A DNA stretch of 55,598 bases, from the NCBI GenBank assembly GCA_025454815.1, contig JALONR010000018.1, positions 1 through 55,598 of the forward strand. The letters run 5' to 3'. Under the pieces are notes generated by a model. That model worked only from the letters and a program-made list of their open reading frames with translations. It searched no databases and had not been told where the DNA came from. Shown here piece after piece: positions 1 through 7,319 of the stretch. The translations under genes were made by a program, and so were the position numbers. Origin of the DNA: Bacteroidales bacterium (GTDB lineage Bacteria > Bacteroidota > Bacteroidia > Bacteroidales > VadinHA17). How positions within the stretch are numbered: the stretch's first letter is position 1; the number at the start of each line of letters is the position of its first letter.

Positions 1-1113
1 CTTGCCGTCTCCGTAAAAGCCCGGATACTGAAGAGTCTCCCCGCCTGCAATGAAGTAATCCCATGCTGACCTTATTTTTTCTGGGTCAGCATCTGCCAGC
101 TTGACGGTACCGTTCCTGACAAGTTCCACCCATTCTGTCTCCTTCCTGAGCACGATGCATGGCCGGGAGAAAAAATGACTCTCTTTCTGCACCCCTCCGG
201 AGTCGGTAATTATCAGCCTTGCCCTCTTTTCAAGAAGTATCATTTCAAGGAAGGAGACCGGGGGCACCATCCTGATCAACCGATGGTCAGACAGGCTTGC
301 ATACAGTTCAGGTGCGCGGTTGCGAAGGGCAATCATGGTGCGGGGATGAAGCGGCATAACCATGGGTATGGAGTTGGCTTCCGACAGCTCCTTCATGGTG
401 CTGAAGATTGCAGTGAGCCTGACAGGATCATCGGTATTGGAATCACGGTGAATGGTCACCAGGACAAACTCCTTTTCCGCAAGTCCCAGGCCGGCAAGGA
501 AGTCCTGCTTCTTCCTTTCTGCCAGGTCTGCATAGAATAGAGAGTTGTCATACATAATGTCACCGGTAAGGAATACCCTCGGGTTGTTGATGGAGTATGG
601 CGCCAGGTTCTCAGGACGAAATCCTTCTGACATCAGATTCTTGAAGGCAGCATTGGTTGGTGCTATCAGCAGTGTTGAGGCGTGGTCAGCCATGATGCGG
701 TTGATCTCTTCAGGCATCGATTTGTTGAATGATCTCATACCGGCTTCAATGTGCACCACAGGGAAATGCTGCTTTGATGCAGCCAGGGCGGCGGCAAGCG
801 TCGAGTTGGTGTCACCGTAGATCACCACACAGTCAGGCTTCTCATTGAGGATAACATCCTCAAGCCGCTCCATGATCATTCCTGTCTGCCTCCCGTGTCT
901 CCCTGACCCTACCTGGAGGTTATGGTCAGGTTTCCTTATCTCCAGTTCATCGAAAAAAACTTCAGAGAGTTCCCTGTCATAATGCTGACCGGTGTGTACA
1001 ACAACCTCCTCAATGTCTTCCGAAAACTCTCCCGCTATTGCCCTGCTTATGGCGGAGGCCTTTATTATCTGAGGCCTCGCGCCGACAATGTTCAGAATCT
1101 TCAGTTTTCTCAT
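1..1113 (-). CDS. wecB: UDP-N-acetylglucosamine 2-epimerase (non-hydrolysing), C-terminus cut by window edge
   Basis: Interconverts UDP-GlcNAc and UDP-ManNAc in the cytoplasm, supplying ManNAc-type sugars for surface polysaccharide. The translation starts [15 protein letters not shown], with the family's GARPQ nucleotide-binding motif at residues 11-15. It then shows HTGQHYD, VYGDTNST, HIEAGMRS, PEEINR and, near the break, DSGGVQKE, all hallmarks of the non-hydrolysing epimerase. It is open to base 1 after 371 codons; the family is about 370-390 residues, so only a short C-terminal tail is missing. The ATG overlaps the TAA of rny by one base (TAATG), which implies translational coupling to an RNase gene of unrelated function. 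WecB identity is firm; the final polysaccharide product is unknown. Confidence 0.93.
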   Translation of the reverse strand, partial: MRKLKILNIVGARPQIIKASAISRAIAGEFSEDIEEVVVHTGQHYDRELSEVFFDELEIRKPDHNLQVGSGRHGRQTGMIMERLEDVILNEKPDCVVIYGDTNSTLAAALAASKQHFPVVHIEAGMRSFNKSMPEEINRIMADHASTLLIAPTNAAFKNLMSEGFRPENLAPYSINNPRVFLTGDIMYDNSLFYADLAERKKQDFLAGLGLAEKEFVLVTIHRDSNTDDPVRLTAIFSTMKELSEANSIPMVMPLHPRTMIALRNRAPELYASLSDHRLIRMVPPVSFLEMILLEKRARLIITDSGGVQKESHFFSRPCIVLRKETEWVELVRNGTVKLADADPEKIRSAWDYFIAGGETLQYPGFYGDGK

Positions 1114-2669
1114 TATTTAGCGTAGTTAACTGCCCTTGTCTCCCTGATAACGGTGATCTTGATCTGACCGGGATAGGTCATCTCATTCTGGATCTTGCGC
1201 GCTATCTCGAAAGAGAGGTTTTCAGTATCCTTGTCAGATACCTTGTCAGCTCCCACGATAACCCTCAGCTCTCTTCCTGCCTGTATTGCATATGTTTTGG
1301 TCACACCCGGATAAGAGAGAGCAACCGATTCCAGTTCATTAAGCCTTTTGATATATGATTCAATTACCTCACGCCTTGCCCCGGGACGCGCTCCCGAGAT
1401 GGCATCGCAGACCTGGACTATAGGTGCGATGAGAGTGGTCATTTCCGTTTCGTCATGATGTGACCCTATGGCATTGATCACCTCCGGTTTCTCCTTGTAT
1501 TTCTCTGCCAGCTTCATGCCAAGCACAGCATGCGGAAGCTCCGGCTCATCATCAGGCACCTTGCCTATGTCATGCAACAGCCCTGCCCTCTTTGCCAGCT
1601 TCGGGTTCAGACCCAGTTCGGCAGCCATGATCGATGCCAGGTTGGCTACTTCACGGGAGTGCTGAAGAAGGTTCTGGCCGTATGATGAACGGTATTTCAT
1701 CTTCCCCACCAGCCTGATCAGCTCCGGATGAAGACCGTGAATGCCAAGGTCAATGGTAGTGCGCTTGCCTATCTCAACGATCTCCTCCTCAACCTGTTTG
1801 CGGGTTTTTTCAACAATCTCCTCTATTCGTGCCGGATGAATACGGCCATCGGTAACCAGCTGGTGCAGTGCCAGCCGGGCTATCTCACGCCTGACAGGAT
1901 CAAATCCTGACAATACTATTGCTTCCGGAGTATCATCAACAATAATCTCCACACCGGTGGCAGCCTCGAGGGCCCTTATATTCCTTCCTTCACGGCCGAT
2001 GATGCGTCCCTTGATCTCATCAGAGTCGATATGGAACACTGTAATGGCATTCTCAATTGCCGTTTCAGCGGCAACACGCTGTATTGCCATCAGAACGATC
2101 CGCTTGGCCTCCTTTGTAGCGGTCATTTTGGCATCATCCAGTATCTCATTTACATAAGACATGGCGTCTGTGCGGGCCTCCTCCTTCAGTGAGTCGATCA
2201 GCTGGTTCTTGGCCTCTTCTGCTGAAAGGCCGGAGAGAGCCTCGAGCTGTTCAACCTGCTGACGATGCAGTTTTGCCACCTCTTCTGACTTTTTGTCGAG
2301 AAGCTCCATCTGCTGGGTCAGATTATCACGTATGGCATCCACCTCATTTTTCCTCCGCTGGGTCTCTTCAAGCCTCTGCGAAAGGGTGAGCTCTTTCTGC
2401 TTTATCCTGTTCTCAGCCTGCGCTATACGGTTGTTGCGCTCGTTGATAACCTTTTCATGCTCAGCCTTGAGCTGCAGAAACCTCTCCTTGGCCTGGAGAA
2501 TCTTCTCCTTCTTGATGACCTCGGCTTCGGTTTCTGCCTCTGAAACTATTTTTTTCCTCCTGTTCCGCAGCATCAGTTGCCAGACGTAAAATGACAACAC
2601 TGATCCTGCTATAAGGGCTGCCCCGCCGATGGCGAGACAGATCCCTGCTGATATCTGTGCTATAATCAT
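1113..2669 (-). CDS. rny: Ribonuclease Y
   Basis: Membrane-anchored endoribonuclease that initiates mRNA decay. The 518-residue protein has the usual order: one N-terminal transmembrane helix (about residues 5-27), a long charged coiled coil (about 35-190), a KH RNA-binding domain with [10 protein letters not shown] (about 216-225), and an HD phosphohydrolase domain with the metal-binding LLHDIGK (about 360-370). Length and architecture are full and canonical. It lies downstream of zapA, separated by a candidate structured RNA, and its stop overlaps the start of wecB. ATG at 2669 follows an A/T-rich leader. The family is well characterised in Firmicutes; the role here is inferred by homology. 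Confidence 0.97.
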   Translation of the reverse strand: MIIAQISAGICLAIGGAALIAGSVLSFYVWQLMLRNRRKKIVSEAETEAEVIKKEKILQAKERFLQLKAEHEKVINERNNRIAQAENRIKQKELTLSQRLEETQRRKNEVDAIRDNLTQQMELLDKKSEEVAKLHRQQVEQLEALSGLSAEEAKNQLIDSLKEEARTDAMSYVNEILDDAKMTATKEAKRIVLMAIQRVAAETAIENAITVFHIDSDEIKGRIIGREGRNIRALEAATGVEIIVDDTPEAIVLSGFDPVRREIARLALHQLVTDGRIHPARIEEIVEKTRKQVEEEIVEIGKRTTIDLGIHGLHPELIRLVGKMKYRSSYGQNLLQHSREVANLASIMAAELGLNPKLAKRAGLLHDIGKVPDDEPELPHAVLGMKLAEKYKEKPEVINAIGSHHDETEMTTLIAPIVQVCDAISGARPGARREVIESYIKRLNELESVALSYPGVTKTYAIQAGRELRVIVGADKVSDKDTENLSFEIARKIQNEMTYPGQIKITVIRETRAVNYAK

Positions 2670-2688
2670 AGGTTTAAATTGTTAATAT

Positions 2689-2834
2689 AAAAAAACCCGC
2701 AGAGTTCCTCCAACTTTTAAAAAACCCCATATCTACATGGCTGGAGCGGCCGTTATGCTTCGGGCTTCCTCTGCCACGCGTCAGCGTGGTCCCGGCGAAC
2801 CGGGCTGAGGCCTGTCCTAGACAAACCAAGACCT
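2689..2834 (-). ncRNA. Structured small RNA between zapA and rny; candidate 6S RNA (ssrS) or Bacteroidales-1-type RNA
   Basis: The 248-bp zapA-rny gap is too structured for a spacer. Read on the minus strand, a TACTTTG -7 element (2845-2839) is followed by an RNA of about 146 nt. It contains a 5-bp hairpin with a UUCG tetraloop (2791-2804), an adjacent 6-bp hairpin closing CCACGC/GCGTGG (2774-2789), and an enclosing CCTC/GAGG stem (2768-2771 with 2807-2810). A longer pairing CTCCAGC/GTTGGAG lies toward the 3' end, and the RNA ends at a run of seven Ts (2695-2689). Position next to zapA matches the place of ssrS in gammaproteobacteria, which is why 6S RNA is proposed. The tandem inner hairpins are not a simple 6S rod, so the identity is uncertain while the existence of a structured RNA is better supported. 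Confidence 0.55.
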
Positions 2835-2838
2835 TCTC

Positions 2839-2864
2839 CAAAGTAAAAACTGTTGAGTTTCCAA
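2839..2864 (-). promoter_or_regulatory. Bacteroidota-type promoter for the small RNA
   Basis: On the minus strand TTG (2864-2862) lies 16 nt before TACTTTG (2845-2839), resembling the -33/-7 pair TTG / TAnnTTTG. Spacing is slightly short and the -7 box is one base short of consensus. The predicted start is near 2833, just before the first stem of the RNA. Confidence 0.45.
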
Positions 2865-2917
2865 AACGAATAGAGAAACAATGCGGGCAATATCCTGCTA
2901 TTTTAAAGAACGCGTAT

Positions 2918-3208
2918 CTATCTTTTTGACAGACTGAGGTTGATCTTTTCCGCCAGCTCCTTCAACCCTTCCTCCAGGGTTCTGTCATCCTCCTTCTCCT
3001 CTATCTCAATGAGCCTGATAACGTACTGGAGTGCTGCCATCGCCAGGAAATCCTGAGTGTCCTTGTCAACATAGCGCTGCTTGTATTGCAGCACCTTCTC
3101 ATTGATCAGCCTGGCCGCCTTCCGGATACGCTCCTCATTCTCACTCTCAACCTTCAACGGATAATACCTGTCGGCCACATTAACCCGGATCGAAAGCTTA
3201 TCATCCAT
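2918..3208 (-). CDS. zapA: Cell division protein ZapA
   Basis: Small cytoplasmic protein that binds FtsZ and bundles its filaments at the division ring. The 96 residues show the ZapA pattern: an N-terminal beta strand (LSIRVNVADRYYPLKV), the segment EERIRKAARLINEKV, and a C-terminal coiled coil ending in NLSLSKR. Length is typical (about 90-110). It starts 10 nt after the stop of the upstream coiled-coil gene, so the two are almost certainly co-transcribed from the promoter near 3530-3559. Homology is clear at family level; direct evidence for FtsZ binding is not visible in sequence. Confidence 0.92.
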   Translation of the reverse strand: MDDKLSIRVNVADRYYPLKVESENEERIRKAARLINEKVLQYKQRYVDKDTQDFLAMAALQYVIRLIEIEEKEDDRTLEEGLKELAEKINLSLSKR

Positions 3209-3218
3209 TGTTATATAA

Positions 3219-3512
3219 TTATCTGTCTAAAAGAGCAATACATTTATCTATCTCCCGCACAAGTTCACTCACTCTCCTCTTCGCCGTTACGGCATCCTCC
3301 CCGCTCCCAAGGATCGCTCCCGAGAACTTAGCTCTTTCGTATCTTGCCTGAAGCTCCTTTACTTCTTCGCTTTTTTCTGCCAGCTGCCTTCTGACATCTG
3401 ACAATTCGTTTCTTAAACCGGCTGCCAGCTCAACCAGCTTGTCATGCTCCGACAACAGCTCTTCAACCGATCTGCGGAGCAAAAGATACTCCTCATATCC
3501 CTTTGCATTCAT
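3219..3512 (-). CDS. Small coiled-coil protein co-transcribed with zapA
   Basis: A 97-residue soluble protein, nearly all heptad-patterned helix (LLRRSVEELLSEHDKLVELAAG..., then LAEKSEEVKELQARYERAK), with a short GSGEDA break near residue 72. No catalytic motif. I place the start at the ATG at 3512, because an in-frame TTG at 3521 would sit only a few bases from the predicted transcription start. It is directly followed by zapA (10-nt gap), so a division-related partner role, comparable in size and fold to ZapB-like proteins, is plausible. That role is inference from context and coiled-coil character only. Confidence 0.8.
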   Translation of the reverse strand: MNAKGYEEYLLLRRSVEELLSEHDKLVELAAGLRNELSDVRRQLAEKSEEVKELQARYERAKFSGAILGSGEDAVTAKRRVSELVREIDKCIALLDR

Positions 3513-3529
3513 GGCTGACAACTATATTA

Positions 3530-3559
3530 CAAAAGTAACATTTCTTTTGCTCTTTTCAA
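3530..3559 (-). promoter_or_regulatory. Promoter of the coiled-coil/zapA operon
   Basis: Minus strand TTG (3559-3557), 19-nt spacer, TACTTTTG (3537-3530) matches the Bacteroidota consensus TTG / TAnnTTTG. It is divergent from the promoter of the M23 peptidase gene, and the two share the 110-bp spacer. Confidence 0.7.
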
Positions 3560-3577
3560 AAAAAGAGCCGATTAAGT

Positions 3578-3607
3578 TTGCTCTTTGCAGGCAGAACTTT
3601 AGATTTG
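3578..3607 (+). promoter_or_regulatory. Promoter of the M23 peptidase gene
   Basis: TTG (3578-3580), 19-nt spacer, TAGATTTG (3600-3607), a full match to the Bacteroidota -33/-7 pair. The predicted start near 3612 leaves a leader of about 12 nt before the ATG at 3624. Confidence 0.7.
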
Positions 3608-3623
3608 TAAATCTGATACCGCC

Positions 3624-5339
3624 ATGAACAAAAAGACAATCCTCTTCTCCATTGCTATAACAGTAACAACTGTCATTGGTTCACAACCATCAGGAAATGT
3701 ATCCTTCATGAGTCCGATGCGTGAGACCCCTTCACTATCAGCCAGTTTTGCCGAGCTGAGGGCAGATCACTTCCACTCAGGCATCGACTACCGCACCGGA
3801 GGTGCACAGGGTAAGGATGTGCTTGCAATTGATGAGGGATTTATTTACAGGATTGCGGTCAGCCCGACAGGATTCGGAAAAACCCTCTATGTCAGGCACC
3901 CTTCCGGATACTCTTCTGTATATGCACACCTGCGGAGCTTCCGCTCAGATATAGAGGAGTACGTTAAGCAAAACCAGTACAGCCAGAAAAGCTTCAGCGT
4001 CTCCCTGTTCCCGCAGAGAAACCAGTTCAGGGTTGAACGGGGTGAGGTGATTGCATGGTCAGGCAACTCAGGCAGTTCATCGGGGCCACATCTTCATTTC
4101 GAGCTCCGTGATTCAGCCAGCGAAGACCCCGTCAATCCACTCCTGTTTGATTTTGGCATCAGTGACCGTATGAGGCCGGTAATTGACAGGGTGATACTTT
4201 ACCCTCTCACCCGCAGAGCCAGCGTAAATAGAAACCATGGCAATGCTGCCTACCGGACCGTACCCTCAAATGGGTCATACGGCATCTCTGCAGCCCCAAT
4301 ACCTGTCGTTTACGGGGAAGTGGGCCTGGGAATCAGATGCTGGGATACCTTTGACAACAGCTCCAACAGGTGCGGGATCTATTCCATTGAACTTTTTGCA
4401 GACGGACTAAAGGTTTTCAGTTTCACAGCCGACCGCTTCTCCTATAGTGAGACCAGGTACATAAATGCCCATATTGACTATGCCGCCAGGGCAACATCAG
4501 GTGAGTACATACACAGGCTGCACATTCAACCCGGCGACAGGCTTTCAATGTATGACGGACATGTAGGGCGAGGAGTCCTGAAGTTCAATGATGACCGCGA
4601 ACATGATATAAAAATAGTGGTGACCGACACGCAGAACAACAGGTCGTGGGTAACCTTCAGGGTAAAATCACTGTCTGAACCACCGGTACCCCCGGAAGAG
4701 GTTAAGTGCAGCAAAGTGTTGCCATGGGGCAGAGCATCAGATTTCACGGCTGACGGGATAAGGATTCATTTCCCGGCCGGCTCATTCTATGATACGGTAT
4801 GGTTTAATCACAATACCAGGAAAAGTACGGATGGGTTTCTGTCGGCGGTCCACTCGGTGCATGATGAGACCGTGGCGGTTCATGACAGATTCCGGCTCTC
4901 AGTCAGGCCTGACACTGTGATTCCGGGGCTCGAAAATAAACTCTGCCTGGCCAGGATAAACAACAGGGGAAACATTTCATATGCAGGCGGCAAGTACAGC
5001 TATGGTTTTGTCAGCGGGGAGATGAACACCCTGGGTGATTACGCTGTCACCCTTGACACGGTACCCCCATCTGTAAAACTATCCTTTGCCACCGGAGCTA
5101 ACCTGTCTGGCAGGTCACAGTTCACTGCCACAATCCGTGACGATTTTTCCGGGATCAGAAGCTATGAGTTGCTCATTGACGGTGAGTGGACACTCGCAGA
5201 GTATGACGCAAAGAATAATCTGCTTATCTGCAGGCCGGAAAAGTCACGGCTAAAGGAAAACACCCTCCACCGGCTGCAGCTGGAAGTGACGGACAACCTC
5301 GGCAACATCACAGTCACCAACACCGAATTCACCTGGTAG
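3624..5339 (+). CDS. Exported M23 (LytM-type) metallopeptidase
   Basis: Likely a periplasmic peptidoglycan endopeptidase or a LytM-type activator of wall hydrolases. An N-terminal signal peptide (about residues 1-20) precedes the M23 domain. Zinc-ligand motifs are present: HFHSGID (H51, D55) and GPHLHFE near residues 152-158, so the site looks intact rather than degenerate. The C-terminal two thirds (about 180-571) carry beta-rich, Ig-like sequence (DTVPPSVKLSFATGANLSG..., DDFSGIRSYELLIDGEW) unrelated to catalysis and typical of large Bacteroidota M23 proteins. It stands alone, divergent from the zapA operon. Substrate is inferred from the family. Confidence 0.9.
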   Translation: MNKKTILFSIAITVTTVIGSQPSGNVSFMSPMRETPSLSASFAELRADHFHSGIDYRTGGAQGKDVLAIDEGFIYRIAVSPTGFGKTLYVRHPSGYSSVYAHLRSFRSDIEEYVKQNQYSQKSFSVSLFPQRNQFRVERGEVIAWSGNSGSSSGPHLHFELRDSASEDPVNPLLFDFGISDRMRPVIDRVILYPLTRRASVNRNHGNAAYRTVPSNGSYGISAAPIPVVYGEVGLGIRCWDTFDNSSNRCGIYSIELFADGLKVFSFTADRFSYSETRYINAHIDYAARATSGEYIHRLHIQPGDRLSMYDGHVGRGVLKFNDDREHDIKIVVTDTQNNRSWVTFRVKSLSEPPVPPEEVKCSKVLPWGRASDFTADGIRIHFPAGSFYDTVWFNHNTRKSTDGFLSAVHSVHDETVAVHDRFRLSVRPDTVIPGLENKLCLARINNRGNISYAGGKYSYGFVSGEMNTLGDYAVTLDTVPPSVKLSFATGANLSGRSQFTATIRDDFSGIRSYELLIDGEWTLAEYDAKNNLLICRPEKSRLKENTLHRLQLEVTDNLGNITVTNTEFTW

Positions 5340-5437
5340 CATTCAGGGCTCTGAAACACCGTAAAGGCATTACCGGTACAGATATTAGAGGTACAGGAAT
5401 TACCTGTTCAGCTTTTTCTGTCAAACCGCCAACACAC

Positions 5438-5569
5438 GGATAAACTCCCGGCAACAAGCGGATGAACTCACGGCAACAAGCGGATGAGTTCCCGGCAACA
5501 AGCGGATGAACTCACGGCAACAAGCGGATGAGCTCACGGCAACAAGCGGGTAATCCCCCGGCAACAGCT
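5438..5569 (+). repeat. 22-bp tandem repeat, six copies
   Basis: Six head-to-tail copies with an exact 22-bp period, GGAT marking each unit at 5438, 5460, 5482, 5504 and 5526, and a diverged last unit at 5548. The invariant core is CGGCAACAAGCGG. The variable part alternates GAACTC and GAGTTC between neighbouring units, so adjacent copies can pair as 6-bp hairpin arms. It fills the gap between the M23 gene and the stop of the convergent nucleotidyltransferase gene. The 22-bp period is not a multiple of three, so it is not a coding repeat. Confidence 0.9.
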
Positions 5570-5571
5570 TA

Positions 5572-6405
5572 TCAGAAGAGTTTCTCAGGATACATTCCCT
5601 GGTCAACCATCTTCCTGATGCTTTCAACCACAAAAGGCTTGTCCTCCCTGTATGTGACGCCAAACCAGCGGGCATTGCTGCGGAGTATCTGTATGGTGAT
5701 CTCCTTGAGGAAGTTGCTGAACTCAATGTTCAGGTATTTGTAGACAGAGGGTTTAAAGCCGAAGAGGTTCATTGAGACTATCTCGTCACCTGTATACTGG
5801 TTAACGTTCCCGGCAGCGTCCGGGGCAAAAACACCGTCAGGTCTCTTTTCAATGCCCCGGGTCTCAACTATGTTCTGAAGGAAACCGTCATCACTGACCC
5901 GGCATATGCCACGGTTGACATGACCATGATCAGAAAGGGTGTTTCCGAGACGGTAACCTACAATGCAATAATTCGTATCACTGGTATCCTCCGTGAGGAA
6001 CTTATGCAGTACCTTAAAGGCATCATATCCGTAGTAGTCATCAGCATTTATCACTCCAAACGGTTCATGTATCTTGGGTTCCGTAACCAGAATGGCATGG
6101 CTTGTTCCCCAGGGCTTCTGACGCCCTTCGGGAACAGTGTACCCGGCAGGAAGATTTCCAAGTTCCTGAAATACATAGTCAATCTCAATGACATCCTTCA
6201 GTCTCTTTATAAATGTCTCTTTGAACTGCTCCTCGATATCACGCCGTATCACAAACACCACCTTGCCAAACCCGGCCCTTTTTGCATCATAAATTGAATA
6301 ATCAATGATTGTTTCGCCGGAGGGTCCAACCTGGTCAAGCTGCTTGTTTCCGCCGTACCTGCTGCCCATACCGGCAGCCAGTACCATAAGTGTCGGTTTC
6401 ATCAT
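5572..6405 (-). CDS. Sugar-1-phosphate nucleotidyltransferase
   Basis: Cytoplasmic enzyme expected to join a sugar 1-phosphate to a nucleotide, releasing pyrophosphate. The 277-residue protein opens LMVLAAGMGSRYGGNKQLDQVGP, the nucleotide-binding signature of NTP_transferase enzymes (GMGSR at 12-16). It continues with an INADDYYG motif, an Asp-containing metal site typical of the family. Length is near that of GlmU/RfbA-type catalytic domains without an acyltransferase. Similar enzymes in Bacteroidota commonly accompany a NahK-like kinase; the one in this window is 30 kb away. UDP-HexNAc synthesis is therefore an attractive but unproven role. It is divergent from cutC across a perfect inverted repeat. 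Confidence 0.85.
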   Translation of the reverse strand: MMKPTLMVLAAGMGSRYGGNKQLDQVGPSGETIIDYSIYDAKRAGFGKVVFVIRRDIEEQFKETFIKRLKDVIEIDYVFQELGNLPAGYTVPEGRQKPWGTSHAILVTEPKIHEPFGVINADDYYGYDAFKVLHKFLTEDTSDTNYCIVGYRLGNTLSDHGHVNRGICRVSDDGFLQNIVETRGIEKRPDGVFAPDAAGNVNQYTGDEIVSMNLFGFKPSVYKYLNIEFSNFLKEITIQILRSNARWFGVTYREDKPFVVESIRKMVDQGMYPEKLF

Positions 6406-6421
6406 ATTATTGTTTTAGATC

Positions 6422-6446
6422 ACACAATATTATCTAAATATTGTGT
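6422..6446. promoter_or_regulatory. Perfect 10-bp inverted repeat between nucleotidyltransferase and cutC
   Basis: Arms ACACAATATT (6422-6431) and AATATTGTGT (6437-6446) are exact reverse complements separated by 5 nt. The site begins 17 bp upstream of the nucleotidyltransferase start and ends 26 bp before the cutC start, so a dimeric regulator bound here could control both divergent genes. There is no T run after it, so it is not an intrinsic terminator. Confidence 0.55.
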
Positions 6447-6471
6447 ACTTTCAAAGCCTCATTGAAAAGAA

Positions 6472-7224
6472 TTGTCCCTTGTTGTGGAAATATGTGCTGA
6501 CTCCGTTGAGTCAGCCACAATTGCCGAGGCTGCGGGAGCCGGAAGGATAGAGTTGTGTTCAGCCCTGGCCGAGGGGGGTGTCACTCCCAGTGCCGGGCTG
6601 ATTGAGGCAGTCCGCCGCGAAACAAACATCAGACTGCATGTCCTGATCAGGCCGCGCAGCGGCGATTTCCTGTACAACGATTCCGAATTCAGCGTGATGA
6701 GGCGTGACATCGACACTGCAGGAGAGTGCGGGGCAGATGGTATTGTAACGGGTATTCTTCGAAGTGATGGCACCATTGACGTGGAACGGACCGCTCTCCT
6801 GGCTGAATACGCGGCACCTATGACCCTTACCTTCCACAGGGCTTTTGACCTGTGCCGCGATCCTAAAAAAGGACTTGAGGATATTATTTCCTCAGGCGCA
6901 TCAAGAGTGCTTACCTCGGGACAGGCAAAGAATGCCATCGAGGGTGCCCCTCTCATCAGAAGCATGATATCTGATGCTGCCGGACGGATCATCATTATGC
7001 CCGGAGGAGGAATTGATGAATACAATATAGCAATGCTGGCAACCGGTACAGGTGCAACCGAATACCACCTCTCGGGCCGGAAACAAAGGGAAAGTATGAT
7101 GAGATTCCGGAGAAAAGGGATCTTCATGGGAGACCCGAGACTGCAGTCAGAATATACCCTAAAAAGCGCCGATGCCGAAAGAATCAGTTCCGTAATTATG
7201 ATTCTCAGGGGTATTGTAATTTAA
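6472..7224 (+). CDS. cutC: CutC family protein
   Basis: A TIM-barrel protein of the CutC family (250 residues, full length), historically linked to copper homeostasis though its biochemical role is unsettled. Diagnostic segments include VVEICADSVESA at the N-terminus, GAGRIELCSAL, HVLIRPRSGDFLY, MTLTFHRAFD, RVLTSGQ and IMPGGGI. The best start is a TTG at 6472, because a stop lies three codons upstream in frame and no ATG precedes the first conserved strand; a GTG at 6484 is an alternative. It is transcribed away from the nucleotidyltransferase gene across a perfect inverted repeat. Confidence 0.9.
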   Translation: MSLVVEICADSVESATIAEAAGAGRIELCSALAEGGVTPSAGLIEAVRRETNIRLHVLIRPRSGDFLYNDSEFSVMRRDIDTAGECGADGIVTGILRSDGTIDVERTALLAEYAAPMTLTFHRAFDLCRDPKKGLEDIISSGASRVLTSGQAKNAIEGAPLIRSMISDAAGRIIIMPGGGIDEYNIAMLATGTGATEYHLSGRKQRESMMRFRRKGIFMGDPRLQSEYTLKSADAERISSVIMILRGIVI

Positions 7225-7242
7225 TTAAAGATATTATTTTTG
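7214..7242 (+). promoter_or_regulatory. Promoter of the C69 dipeptidase gene
   Basis: TTG (7214-7216), 18-nt spacer, TATTTTTG (7235-7242). It overlaps the last codons of cutC and predicts a leader of about 70 nt before the ATG at 7320. Confidence 0.5.
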
Positions 7243-7319
7243 AGACCTGCCGGTCCGGAGTAAACAAGAACCCTCCCGGCATGTAATTATAATTCTGTAA
7301 CTTAATTCAGACAGTAAAT

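Noticed and set aside
5438..5569. Possible CRISPR array
   Set aside because: Units are contiguous 22-mers with no unique spacers, and no cas gene is near.
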